Positions 1-13,421 of a stretch of DNA of 64,000 bases are shown in pieces. Made by a program: the position numbers and the translations under genes. How positions within the stretch are numbered: position 1 is the stretch's first letter; each line of letters starts with the position of its first letter. This stretch comes from Microplitis mediator (lineage: Eukaryota; Arthropoda; Insecta; Hymenoptera; Braconidae): NCBI RefSeq assembly GCF_029852145.1, contig NC_079975.1, positions 15,249,275 to 15,313,274 on the forward strand, read 5' to 3'. Under the pieces are notes generated by a model that made no database searches, was not told where the DNA came from, and worked only from the letters and a program-made list of their open reading frames with translations.

Positions 1-863
1 TAAGTTGATTCTCTTAGGATTTCCCCTACCAATTTTTTTGACTGAAGCGCTCCCTGGTGTCGAAAATCGATCCTACAAAATTAAAATTTTTTTTTTAAAT
101 AATTAAATAATTAATTAATGAGTAAAAAAATAAATTATTGAATTAAATTATAACGGAAATAGTTAACGAATATTTTTTTGATGATTTTTCATCATTAACT
201 ATTTACAACAATTAATTATCAAAGAATTTCACAATTACAGGTTAAACATGGACAATTGTTTTTTAATTTATTTTATGTTTATCCGATAAATCCACAGAAA
301 GCGAGATACTGAACTTGATTTCTACAAAATTTACAATCTTAATGATAGTTTTACATTGTCATGTCATTCAGTATTCAATTAGTAATTTTATAAATAAATT
401 TTGCATTTTGTTAATTAATGACAGTACCGTATCAATTTTTGGGTACCATGAGGCGAGTTATAAAGGCGGTAAAATATAAATTTGATAATAAAAAAAAATT
501 CATTTTGATTTTTTATGATTTTTAATAACGTAAAAAATTTTGAATCACATAAATGCGGTTATTGATCTTATCCAAGGTTACATTCATCAATAAATAACGT
601 TATTTTATTGTTATTATTTTTTTTTTCTCAATATAATGGTTACTTTTATTTGACATTTATCTAGATATATTTTCGGGCATGATCTAAATATAAAATATTA
701 CAAAATTCTAAAAATTTATACTCGATTGAAAAGTATAAATTTTTTATAATTAAAAATGTTCATATAAGAGACAGCATACATTTTCTATAGTGAACTTATC
801 ACTCTCATTACTCCCATCTTATTGATTGGTAGATAGATAATATGTAAATAAATTAATAAATGA

Positions 864-865
<2 letters not shown>
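1..865. other. AT-rich intergenic DNA, no gene seen
   Basis: Very AT-rich sequence with many homopolymer runs. I see no open frame of coding quality, no RNA gene and no recognisable terminal repeats. Confidence 0.6.

Positions 866-898
<33 letters not shown>
866..898. repeat. (TA)n microsatellite
   Basis: An uninterrupted run of TA dinucleotides ending in TTTATATTAATT. It is the first of several TA tracts in the window. Unlike those at 2603, 4641 and 5634, it is not bordered by an obvious fold-back element. Confidence 0.85.
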
Positions 899-903
<5 letters not shown>

Positions 904-1003
904 TAATTATCTACTGGAAAATATAGACATATATGTAATTACAACTAGTAGGGCTTTTGAAGACTAGTCCGTGAAATAGCAGTCCACCAAAACCCAGGCT
1001 GCA

Positions 1004-1762
1004 AAGACACAGTTTGCGAAAGCCCTTCCAACAAAAGTCATTAAAACCCCAGGCGATTAATGATTCATTTATCAACCGATTTGTTCGAATATATTCTAGT
1101 AAAAATGTTGGTGATAGCAAAAATTTGATTGTTGTAATACCTGAAAACAGCGGGAAGTTTTGGGGCTGGCCCGCAGGGTCAACCGATAGATCATTTTTTT
1201 TTTTTGGGTACCAACTGTTTGATCAAATATGATCATGAAGTCTCTTAACTTAAAATTTCGGCGAAAATATTGCGTTGATGGACAAATTTATAATAAACAA
1301 CTATGAAGGTAATACAAGTTACTACCAGATTCTGTCAATCTATTTTTGGCGTATCTATCACAATTCAATGGGAATATTGACTGAAAACCATACGAATTTC
1401 GGAGCGACTGGCTTTTCCATAACATTTGTCTATCAAATTTTTTCACTTAAAATTTTGCGCGCGCATCATGTTGTGCCTGCGTACCAAACCATTATTCAAA
1501 AAAATAAATCACCGGGCTATTCAGGTCCTATTCAGATAGCTAATTTGATTTGTCTTATAAAGGACATCCTGATAGGGTTTTGATGGTACGTCAAAAAAAT
1601 CAGGAACAATTTTTAGTCATGATAATCTCAGTTCACGCTTTGTCCCGCTTTTTTGATACTCATGAAACGAAGAAGAAAGAGGTAGATTCAGATGTTATTT
1701 TTTTGTTTGCAAAAGTGCTAACTTCATCCGATTATTTTCATCTGTCAACTGTTTTAAAATAA
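1004..1762. other. unrecognised repeat region with short open frames
   Basis: This stretch is less AT-rich than its flanks. It holds three overlapping short open frames on the plus strand (1014-1232, 1275-1583, 1550-1762), none resembling a protein I know. Around 1138-1182 it contains a diverged reverse-complement copy of the two flanks of the large retrovirus insertion (6590-6612 joined to 36536-36580), including GGGCTGGCCCGCAGGGTCAA. It is therefore a paralogue of the repeat that the retrovirus entered and preserves its uninterrupted site. The open frames are probably remnants of that repeat, not a host gene. Confidence 0.45.
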
Positions 1763-1841
1763 TTGATACAACCTCATTATATATTAATCTCAGTTAATTG
1801 ATCTATTATTTTCAAATATTTAATAGTTATTGGCGTAACTA

Positions 1842-1984
1842 GTAGGGTAAGTGATTCATAATGTGTCAGCACGATGCGTTTAGCACGAGTCGCAGGTGCA
1901 CAGGCTCGAGCGAAGCGAGTGCATACTGCGCACCGGAGACGAGTGCTAAACACACCGCGGATGACGGATTATGATTTACCCTAC
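1842..1984. repeat. imperfect hairpin repeat with GAGCGAAGCGAG loop
   Basis: The left arm begins GTAGGGTAAGTGATTCATAA and the right arm ends TTATGATTTACCCTAC. An internal pair, GTTTAGCAC and GTGCTAAAC, also matches. The loop carries the small palindrome CTCGAGCGAAGCGAG. This is a compact inverted-repeat structure of about 143 bp, probably a small non-autonomous transposon or a remnant of one. A shorter structure of similar style lies at 50615-50735. Confidence 0.6.
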
Positions 1985-2003
1985 ATGTTGCGCCCATAGT
2001 TTT

Positions 2004-2323
2004 ATTCAACTCATATGCGCTATTCACGTTTTATTAATCGCCTAAAAAGCGAAGTCTCAATAGCTGTTTAGTGACATGGTGAAAAAAAACATTCGGTATC
2101 ACAACCTTAGCTACTCAATGGGTAACAACAGGGAATTGTAATTACCCCATATTCAGTAAGAGCTTGAAAGATAGTTACGTTTATTTTCATTACGTCACAA
2201 TAGCCGGGATAGTAAACATCTTTATTGCGTTTTGACAAATAATTTTTCACCAGTCGGTAAACGGCCATTTAGGGTTCGCATTTTAGGCATAATAAAACGT
2301 GAATAGCGCGCATGAGTTGAATT
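2004..2323. mobile_element. short TIR element (MITE-like)
   Basis: The left end ATTCAACTCATATGCGCTAT is repeated inverted at the right end, whose reverse complement reads AATTCAACTCATGCGCGCTA. Similarity continues through TTCACGTTTTATTA and a CCTAAAA/GCGAA block, giving arms of about 50 bp around a 220-bp centre. There is no coding capacity. Terminal inverted repeats on a 320-bp non-coding unit fit a MITE. I could not identify a clean target duplication. Confidence 0.65.
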
Positions 2324-2588
2324 AACATCTATTATACTGAAAAATAAGTACAGACCATTAATATTTATTTCAAGAAATATATTATAAAACTTATATGTGT
2401 AAAATTATTCATTCTTTTTAATCAGTTTGTCTTATAATTAATGTCATTATTGTGGCAAAATGATAATAACGGATTACGTTAATTTTTATAATGATTCACA
2501 AGAAAATTGTGAAAACAAAACAAAAAGATCAACAAAAAATCGTCAACCTTATCAAAAAATCAGTGCCCGAATGCGACAAAAAAGGTAA

Positions 2589-4640
<2,052 letters not shown>

Positions 4641-4666
4641 ATATATATATATATATATATACATAT
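4641..4666. repeat. (TA)n between fold-back elements 1 and 2
   Basis: A short TA tract separates two fold-back elements that abut it on both sides. It is the continuation of the tract at 2603 and indicates successive insertions into one microsatellite. Confidence 0.8.
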
Positions 4667-5633
4667 TAGACTGGGCCAAAAAAATTAATTATTTTTTTTT
4701 TTCATAGCTATATCGAAAATATTATTCAGGATGACAAAAAAAAAACTTCATGAAAGTTTGAGCCTTTAATATTAATTTTAAGAGGTCTATCATCGCTATT
4801 TTTAATTTTAATTCATAATTTGATGTTTTACTTTTTTAGAACTGCTAAAACATTGGAGTAAAAAAAATTCATTTCCACTTATCCTTATGTAAAACTAAAT
4901 TCCCTACAAAAAAGGTCTGATTGAAAATTTTCGTCAGACAAGCCGTTTCCGATTAATTAAGCTTAATAAAGTGATATATTTTTTCGATTTAACATTTATA
5001 CTTCTGAATTTTGTAACTGACGAATCAAGAAATATCTAATAAAGACCATGACAGATTTTTGAAGAAAATTGAATGCTCTACAAAAAAGGTCTCTTAACAT
5101 TTTTCGCTAAATTCACTCCTTCGAACGTTATTCAGGTTATTGAAATCGTTTTGACTCAAATTCAACCTTGAATAACTTTCGAAGGAGTGAATTTAGCAAA
5201 AAATGTTAAGAGGCCTTTTTTGTAGAGCATTGAATTTCCTTCAAAAAGTTGTCATGTTCTTTATTAGATATTTCTTGATTCGTCAGTTACAAAATTTAGA
5301 AGTAAAAATGTTAAATCGAAAAAATATATCACTTTATCAAGCTTAATTAATCGGAAACGGCTTGTCTAACGAAAATTTTCAATCAGACCTTTTTTGCAGG
5401 GAATTTAATTTTACATAGGAATAAGTAGAAATGAATTTTTTTTACTCTAATGTTTTAGCAGTTCTGACGTAAAACATCAAATTATGAATTAAAATTAAAA
5501 ATATCGATGATAGACCTCTTAAAATTAATATTAAGGGCTCAAACTTTCATGAAATTTTTTTTTTGTCGTTCTGAATAATATTTTCGATATAGCTATGAAA
5601 AAAAAAAATAGTCAATTTTTTTGGCCCAGTCTA
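4667..5633. mobile_element. fold-back element 2, near-complete 967-bp palindrome
   Basis: The left end TAGACTGGGCCAAAAAAATT is matched inverted at 5614-5633. The arms are about 470 bp and almost perfectly complementary, and the unpaired centre is only about 25 bp, near 5132-5157. The unit has no ORF. The arms contain the CTCTACAAAAAAGGTCTCTT motif (near 5076, mirrored near 5210) and a related CCCTACAAAAAAGGTCTGAT copy near 4907. TA tracts lie on both sides. Transcription across it would give a long double-stranded hairpin RNA. Confidence 0.88.
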
Positions 5634-5661
5634 ATACATATATATATATATATATAAATAT

Positions 5662-6608
5662 TAGGGTGCGTCATTTCGGAGCAACATTTTTTTTTAAATG
5701 GATGTGGGAAAATTGATAGTTTAACACAAAAAAAAAAATTTCGCGCAAGAAAAAAAAATTCTATATCGATTACAGACCTAGCCCATTGAAAAATTCGATT
5801 TCCCAATTAAATAACACGGAAAAATTTTTTTGTTTAACTTTGAGTATTTTTAACTCATTAAGAAGTGAATAGATCGAATAAACCAATGCAGATTTCTGTA
5901 GGAAATTAAACGCTCTACAAAAAAAGTTTCTTATCATTTTTTAATAAATCCATTTGTTCAAAAGTTATTAGAGCTCGAAATAAAGCTCGAGATCTTTTTA
6001 CTTTTCCGGCGAAACTATCAGACTCATCACAAAATGTTAAAGAGTCTTTTATGTTGACAATTTTATTTTCTACAAATTATTATCAGTAAAGTTTTTTCAA
6101 ATTCCGCATTTTTTCCTAGTTATTTTCATTTTAATTCCAAGCTCTTAAAGAAATAGTGTTCTAATCGATTTCAAGAGCTCGTCATTGATTTATTCATTTT
6201 ATTACTTTGTAATTAACATTTGTATGAAGAATATAATTACCTACAAAATATGGTCCTTGGAATTGTTTCAATAGAGCTCATGGAAAGAAAGTTACAAAGC
6301 TTTAAAGTTGAGAAAAATTAAATCATTTAGAATTTTTTTTTTTTTTTTACAAAATTTAACTGTGATTGCAATTACTAATCAAGTTTCATTGTACTTGGGT
6401 TTTTTAAGTTTATCACCCTTCAAAATAACATAAGACTACAAAATTTTTTTCTCAATAAATCAATTTTTCTCAACTTTAGAGCTTTGTAACTTTCTTTCTA
6501 TGAGCTCTGTTAACACGACTGTAAGGACTGATTCTATAGATAATTAAATTTTCTATAAGAACTTTCACTGCAAAGTAATAAAAAATGAAAAAATCGGTCT
6601 GTCAGTTG
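5662..6608. mobile_element. fold-back element 3, partial
   Basis: It begins TAGGGTGCGTCATTTCGGAG directly after a third TA tract. An inverted-repeat core has arms at about 6185-6370 and 6400-6600; for example AAGAAAGTTACAAAGCTTTA is mirrored near 6470. The outer right arm matching 5662-6185 is not found, so the element is truncated or asymmetric. It carries the shared motif as CTCTACAAAAAAAGTTTCTT near 5912. The adjoining sequence was later split by the retrovirus insertion at 6609-6612. Confidence 0.7.
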
Positions 6609-7499
6609 ACCCTGTTATGTCCGGATTTAATTAATTAATAATAATTAATTATTGGAAATGGTCGCGTGGGCCTCAAGTGGGAGGCACCGGGCAAACAGGG
6701 TGATTTTTCTAGAGAATTAGGTCTAGGTTTTATTTCTATTGTGAGAACTCGAACAATAATCCCCGCAAGGGCCTCTCTGTGCATTCGATGCAGAATTTGG
6801 ATTTTATATGTTAGAGAAATTGGTAATTTTCACCTACCTTTCGTTGTTCGCTGCTTACTTGCAAGTTGGTCTTTGGACTGCAAACTCCCATGGACGGCTT
6901 CTGTTGGTCCCTGATCAAAAGATGATTTGGTTCAAGAAGAAGGGATGCGGTTCTTAATATTAGGAATAATCTAATATGCAGATTATCCCCAATGATGAAT
7001 GTTTATTCAAATATTTCCCTATGGGCTCGCCGTTCTCAGTTCACAAGATGTTAAATTGTTCTTAACACTAAGGTTCTTTTCTTTCACTTGTAACGATCGT
7101 TACAAATGGATCGCGATTTAACCGTACTTTAATTTATCAATTCTTCTAATTTTTTTATTTTTATTCAAATAAAAATTTGACTGCGTAATTCAAAGCACAC
7201 CCAACATAATAATATATTATTATGTACGAACAGATACATGTATTCACACGTATACTGTTTTGTATACATATGTGTTCATCTAGCTCATATTTGGTTTGCT
7301 ACGAATTCCCATTGTAAGGGTATGTGAAAGCGAATGGTCAAGTTAAAAAAGTAAAAAAGATAAAAGACGAAGAGAAACAAAATAAGAAACTATGTGTTTC
7401 TCTATGCACAGCTGCACTGCTAAAGCCGGCCCTTTGCAATGAGTCCGCCGACCCAATGTTTTCCAGATGTCTGCCGCGAGTCCCTTAGATCGCGTAAAT

Positions 7500-7993
7500 G
7501 TCACATAAATTCATCAAGATAATTCCTTGATCTAGTTCGATTCAAATTTTTATGACTATGACCAACAAGTCCCACGGTACCCCATGGATCTTTTCGGTAC
7601 TTTTTCTATCACCCAAATTTTTCTTATCGATTTTTGTTTTTAAAATAATTATATTTTTCTAGAGTACGTAATATATTGATCGTAAAAGTCATCATATATT
7701 TGACATGGAGAACAAGTCTCACGGTACCCCGCGAAATCTCTCTTTCCCCTTTCCACTATATGGAAATTTTTCCCTCTTGAGTTTTGTTTTTTAAAATTAT
7801 TTTCTTTGAGGACATCTAAAATATTGATAATAAATGTCATCATATATTTGTCAAAGAGACATTGTTTTAAGGTGTCCCACAGCACCTTCAAATGTCAACA
7901 TATGATGAAAACCCGGTTTTTGAAAATCGGGGTGAAACCTATAACTTCCCGAATTTTCAGAAAATCGTCGATTTTCTCCGCGGGAAGTTACAA
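7500..7993. repeat. degenerate ~150-bp repeat ending in a CTTCCCG/CGGGAAG hairpin
   Basis: Three diverged units share phrases such as CAAGTCTCACGGTACCCC and CATCATATATTTGACATGGA (near 7565, 7690 and 7840). The array ends with AACTTCCCG ... CGGGAAGTTA (7942-7993), enclosing the internal stem AAAATCGTCGATTTTC. A related terminal structure closes the repeat at 36540-37445, and a 30-bp piece of it sits inside both hAT copies. Confidence 0.55.
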
Positions 7994-8675
7994 AAAGAGG
8001 GATGACAAACAAATGATAAAAATATATAAATAACTAATAATCACAGGATTTATTCGAGATAACATTATAAACAGAGAGGAAATGGAAATAATTTTCCTTC
8101 TTTCTCTCTCTTATAACATGCGCATACGCGTTATAGAAATAGAAGATTCATCTTTCTTTTTTTTATTTTACATTGATAATTATGAGACAATTAAATCATA
8201 CTTAAAAGTTTAAGACCTACTACGAATTGTAAATTTGTACTTACCTTCTTTCTTGTTAAAAAAAAAAAAAAAACACAACCTGTAATCCTAACCCAAGGCT
8301 ACGAGAAGGCTGAACAACCAACTAATTTCATATAAACGACGAACATGTAAATGACTTGAGGTAATTCATCGACTAGTGATTAAAAAAGAAGAAAATGGGA
8401 AGAGAAGGGGGAAGAAATTGAAAGCTATTCTCAGAAGAATAATAATAACCAGGAAGAGGGGGAGGAAATGAGATTTTACAGGGGACATGCATATATAAAA
8501 ACGACAACCAGACAACTCCGTATTATGTCATATGTTGTAATCAGACATATTCTGTTAAGGAAGATACACAACAACTTTATGACGGGAAATCAAACAGATG
8601 AAATGTTTCCCACATCCGCACCAAGCCGACTGTTACAAAGATGTGACATCATTCAGTCCCACTTTTCTATTAAAC

Positions 8676-8712
8676 CCTTGCTATATAAACCCATGAAAAA
8701 TAATCAAAGTCA
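8676..8712 (+). promoter_or_regulatory. TATA box plus initiator, LTR-type core promoter
   Basis: CTATATAAACC near 8681 is followed about 25-30 bases later by TCAGTCA near 8709, a good match to the insect initiator consensus TCAGT. The spacing is that of a standard RNA polymerase II core promoter. It lies just upstream of the CCTAGG repeat array, as an LTR U3/R boundary would. Confidence 0.5.
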
Positions 8713-8739
8713 GTCATAACCGCCGCAACTAAAACCCTT

Positions 8740-9170
8740 GTCGGATCTATCCGCGAGTAAGATTTGGAATCGTTCGCTCTCGTGACGCTCTGCGCCTAGG
8801 TAATCAGAGGTCCTAGACCGATTATCGGAATTAAAATTAAAAATCAAAAGTCATTGCTTCTACACCTAAATCCGCGAGTAAGACTCACTGAGTCGATTTC
8901 AAAATTCGCTCTCGTGACGCTCTACGCCTAGGCAATCAGAGGTCCTAGACCGATCACCGAGTTTCGATTCTTTTATTTTAAATTAAAATTTCGCGACTTA
9001 AAATTTTATTTTTAAAACCTTTCCTCGTGAGGTCCTTCGCCTAGGCATCTGGACTCCTAGGTTGGATACCTAAGATAAAATCTTTTGAGTTCGCATTAGA
9101 ATTAACTAAACTCCCTCACGTGACGTCCACCGCCTAGGCAATCGGAGTTCTTGTTCGTGAATAGTTAATC
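8740..9170 (+). repeat. four degenerate repeats around a CGCCTAGG core
   Basis: Units near 8746, 8872, 9020 and 9110 share CTCGTGACGCTC followed by CGCCTAGG and AATCAGAGGTCCTAGACCG-like sequence. The first two are closest. The CCTAGG palindrome occurs twice in several units and could pair within a unit. The array lies immediately downstream of the TATA/initiator pair, so it would fall at the 5' end of the transcript. Confidence 0.6.
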
Positions 9171-11885
9171 CTTTAATAAAACCCCAAAAAAATATATATA
9201 TATTTATATATATCATCATAAATTCACTCGACAGCAAAGCCGGCCTTTCGGTTCAGCGTACAGTGCGTTCGTGTGAATAGATTCAACCTGTGAATCTCAA
9301 TTAAAAACTGTCATAAAATATTGTAAACTCCTGTGTACACAAATTCAAACTGGTGAATTTGGAGTGAGTGTGTGTGCAGGTATATCAACCCTCCTGGGTA
9401 AGTCTAAAATTATAATATTTACATGTAAGATTTAACCTGTCAATATACTACACATGTTTTTCTTTTTATACATTCGTCTTTTCATTTACTGTCCTTCTTC
9501 TCCAGCATTCAAGTGCTAGTAAATTAAGTCATAGTAAACCCTAAGCAAGACCGGGAAAGAACACGGTCTTCTCGAGGACCCATATCCACCGACCCAATAT
9601 CCCTCTCGCTCAAAAATCCCGGACCTACCCTAACGCCACGCAGGTCATTGAACGGGACGGTCTATAGTACATCTGCTCGGTACGAATAGACGAATAAGTT
9701 ATAAAACGATAAGAAATTAAAACATTCTTATATCAGACACGTGACGCCAATTCCTTGGTTGGATGACAGAATAAAATAATTTCATATTACAACTTATAAT
9801 TTAATGATCGGTACACAATCACTCATTAGTTCTCTGTTATGACCAGAGTAGAGACCAAAAAAAAAATATTAATGATAATAATAATAATAATGAAATAAGG
9901 ACAAAATTATTCATATAAAAGAACGTAGGAATAACTGAGATCCCTCGGATAAAGGTATGTCTATGTATATAAAAGATACATATATATATATTTTTATTGG
10001 TTGACAAATTCGTACAACAAGTTATCTAAAAACAATAAATTAAAACAGTATGCCCGTATATATGTGTATGCGTATTAAGGCTTATCATGTTATGACCAGA
10101 GATGGAGAACACAGAAGTCTAAATATCAAATTTCATCGTACTCCGATATAAGAAACAATCGCGACACATAAGCAGTGGTATTGTCACCACAGCAGCCCAC
10201 TCCCGGAAGGAGGGGGACAATACGGGTAACGATGAGATCTGGAGTGGTGAGAGCTGTGTGTGTTCTTCTATATTCAAATGTAATTTGTTTATTGAGAGTA
10301 ACGATACGGGTATTATTATTACAGTAACAAACACAGCGAACACATCAAAATTACAATTATAACTTGTATCACCTGACGAGGTAAACTCTGAAAACACTTC
10401 ACACAAAAACCGATTCCCCATGAATACATTCATCACGTTTAATAAAACACTAAACCGTAGTCGTAACTGAGCTAAGGTTCTGATAATTAAAATACTGCTA
10501 ATATACTAAATCTATCGGTAGGAGACTATATATAACACGTATGTATGTATGTATATATATATATATAAGAATCAGTGCCCGAGTGCCTGCATATACACAT
10601 AAAAGAAACACATACACATGTTCTCTTGACTATCTGAAAAACAATTTCATAAAGATATAACATAATAGTTAATTCAACATGCACATGCTTATCCATATAT
10701 ATGCATGCTAGATGTAATTGAAACGGTTGTAACAATTTTAATTGAGATTATCAAAAACCCTAGAGAAAAGGGCCTTTAAACGGTTATTATACCACAAATT
10801 GCATTTATCATTAGAGGATCATTATTATTAATAATATAATAGTAAGAATAGTTTAACAAGTAAATTCTTTAAAAAAAAAATATATAATAAATTAAATAAG
10901 GATAGTTTTGAATAATAATTCGATAAGAGAAAAATAAATTCATATACATCTATTGATATGTGCAAGTGTGCTCCATGTCGGCACTTCCCTTTGCAGAAGG
11001 GGGAAGGGGGCAAGAGTCCCAAGTCAACGGGTAAGATTAGTAAACATCAGTATTAGTTCTTGATTTATTGTTTCTTTATTACCGCAGCTGAGTGATTTAT
11101 AAGCTTAAACCTTCGGTTCTGACATCGCGCTTATTTATTTTACCAAGCGACTCCCCTACCACCTCTGGTGATAAACGGTACTCCTCAAGACGTCACCCTT
11201 CCATCCGTGACCCGGGGGTCAAGCTTCAATGACGCGTGCTGTAGTACCAGTACGGATGAGGCTATTACATGACCAATCAAGGGCCCTCATTTCAATCACC
11301 AACGATTCTTTATTTTTCTCATTGGCTCCCGACCACGATCGGCGGTCGCCCTACCACTTAGAACTCTTTTCTTTTTTTTTTAACCAACAAGCACGACATT
11401 ACGCCTCCGGACCCACTATTTCGTGTACTCTTGTAAGGGGTCCAACAATTCTTCTATCACCTTTGGTACCAAGTGGTGCCTCCTAGATGACACCCCTTCA
11501 TCTATCAACTTGGAAGTTAAACCAAGATAACTTATGTCATCAAGGACAAATCTATATTTAATTAACCAAGGTGATCGTTTCCAGAACCTCCTTACGCCAA
11601 ATTATACAATCTCTCACCCTTCAGAGGGATGTCGATTCCTTTAAGTAACTGTTATCCAAATAAGAAATATAAAAAGGACAACTCGAATTTGAATAATTAA
11701 ACGAGATAAATTAAATATCAATTATATTTCTTTTTCTGTTTTCTTCTCCTTGAGTTAATCTCTATTTATCCTTGGCTACTGCATGTGCAGGAAATGAATC
11801 ACTAGCGGAGAAGTGCTCAGAAGTCACCAGAGACCCAACAAGAAAACTGGATGCCGATAAGACTTGCAGTTTCTTTTGTTACAAG
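9171..11885. other. non-coding part of the LTR-type insertion
   Basis: No convincing coding frame. Two short copies of TGTTATGACCAGAG occur at about 9836 and 10088. A diverged duplication of about 70 bp (near 11133 and 11446) carries ACCTCTGGTGATAAACGGTA-like sequence. A splice-donor-like GGGTAAGT lies near 9398. Short AT microsatellites lie near 9190, 9980 and 10555. Confidence 0.4.
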
Positions 11886-11889
11886 AGCA

Positions 11890-11905
11890 GGGGGGGGGGG
11901 GGGGG
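11890..11905 (+). other. G16 homopolymer
   Basis: Sixteen consecutive G residues interrupt otherwise AT-rich DNA, about 50 bases upstream of a TATA box. A run of this length can form an intramolecular G-quadruplex and is also prone to sequencing-length error. Confidence 0.8.
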
Positions 11906-11939
11906 CGGTCACAGCGTATGACATTTCCCCTCGATTTTA

Positions 11940-11982
11940 GTCCATATAAACACGCGATTTATCAGCTTCGCGTCTTCAGTCC
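11940..11982 (+). promoter_or_regulatory. second TATA box plus initiator
   Basis: CATATAAACACG near 11943 is followed about 30 bases later by TTCAGTCCC near 11975. It has the same architecture as the pair at 8676-8712, suggesting that two LTR-like promoters lie in tandem within this insertion. Downstream GTAAGTTC near 12229 could be a splice donor in a leader. Confidence 0.45.
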
Positions 11983-12479
11983 CTTTTTAAATCTCAGTTG
12001 AGCTTAACTCACGTTACGACACTTCGGTTTTAAGAAATTATTCTGCGAGTTTCTCATTTTGCAATTACTATTATTTCATAAAACCCAACCGGGGGTATTA
12101 ATTAAATAGAATTTGAACGTGAGATTTCTACCTGGTCTATCATACGAGTAACAATAACCAACAATCGTCCAACCAACAACAAGAACTCAACTGTACAACA
12201 GAAGCTGAATAAATCTATATAATCGATTGTAAGTTCTCAAGTTTTTTTTATTTATTATTTCTTAGATGTAATTCCCTATATTGATTACTATTCCATACTC
12301 ATTACCGTAACGACGAGGTCTCCGTCGCCCGAGTAAAGGACTTAAGTGTCTTGACTCAAAATAAGAGACTGTGTTGTATGTTAGACGTAACATTCTCACA
12401 CTAACCACGTGACAGTTCAATCGAACTCCTTGGCTAAGTTATAGAACGAGGTAATTCGGTATTCCGATATTAAATAAAA

Positions 12480-13421
12480 CCGGCACACAAAAAAAATAAG
12501 TTCTCTGTACTTTTGACGGGACCGATTTATTCCCATGTATTTTGACCCGCTGAATCCGAATCCGAGGTCCGTTTAACCCGTACACGCTCAGATTTTTAGA
12601 AAACTTTAAAAAACCTCAAAAATACACAAAAATCGACCGTTTTTCAAATTTATAAATTTTTTTAACCCTAACTAAGCATGATTTTTATGTATTTCGGTCC
12701 TCCACATACTAACCTGGTTTATTTAAAACATTAGCCATTCAAAGTCTGAGTAAATTCCAAAAACCTCCAAAAAATTGCAAAAAAGCAAAAAAATTCTTAG
12801 TATTGTGATGAAAAAAAAATTTTATAGAGCTAAATAAATAATTTTTTTCATGTCTGTTTATCTGTCACATATAATTCTCGAACATCCATGGCTCAGACAT
12901 CTCTAAAATTTTAAATAAATGGCAAAAATTTCCAAAAAATCGAAAAAAATAAAATTTGGTATAACAAAAATCAATTTTTAAATCGAAATAAATAAAAGAA
13001 ATCATATTGTTCGATCTGTGATATATATATATAAAATATTTTGGCCTAAAACATGAAAAAATTTTAATATGCTTCAAAAAATTTTTTTCATCACAACACT
13101 AAGAATTTTTTTGCTTTTTTGCAATTTTTTGGGGTTTTTTGGAATTTACTCAGACTTTAAATGGCTAATGTTTTAAATAAACTTCAGGTTAGTATATGGA
13201 GGACCGAAATACATAAAAATCATGCTTAGTTAGGGTTAAAAAATTTACAAATTTAAAAAACGGTCGATTTCTGTGTATTTTTGAGGTTTTTTAAAGTTTT
13301 CTAAAAATCTGAGGGTGTACGGGTTAAACGGACCACGGATTCGGATTCAGCGGGTCAAAATACATGGGAATAAATCGGTCCCATCAAAAGTACAGAGAAC
13401 TTATTTTTTTTTGTGTGCCGG
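12480..13421. mobile_element. fold-back element 4, arms about 345 bp
   Basis: CCGGCACACAAAAAAAATAA at the left is mirrored by a right end finishing GTGTGCCGG. The arms (12480-12826 and 13078-13421) are long and close reverse complements, including TTGACCCGCTGAATCCGAAT. The 250-bp centre is AT-rich and non-coding. The terminal sequence differs from fold-back elements 1-3, so this is a separate family. It is nested in the 7089-13477 insertion. Confidence 0.87.

Noticed and set aside
6666..6914. 82-residue open frame, similar in both retroviral LTRs (also 35539-35787)
   Set aside because: Conserved only because the LTRs are copies; it is antisense to the element and drifts with the LTR.
9836..10101. 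Pair of TGTTATGACCAGAG sites as possible LTR starts
   Set aside because: No matching CA-type ends or target duplications were found, and similarity stops after 14 bases.
10119..10436. 105-residue minus-strand frame in the LTR-type insertion
   Set aside because: No motif, no homologous frame in related sequence, and no neighbouring signals.
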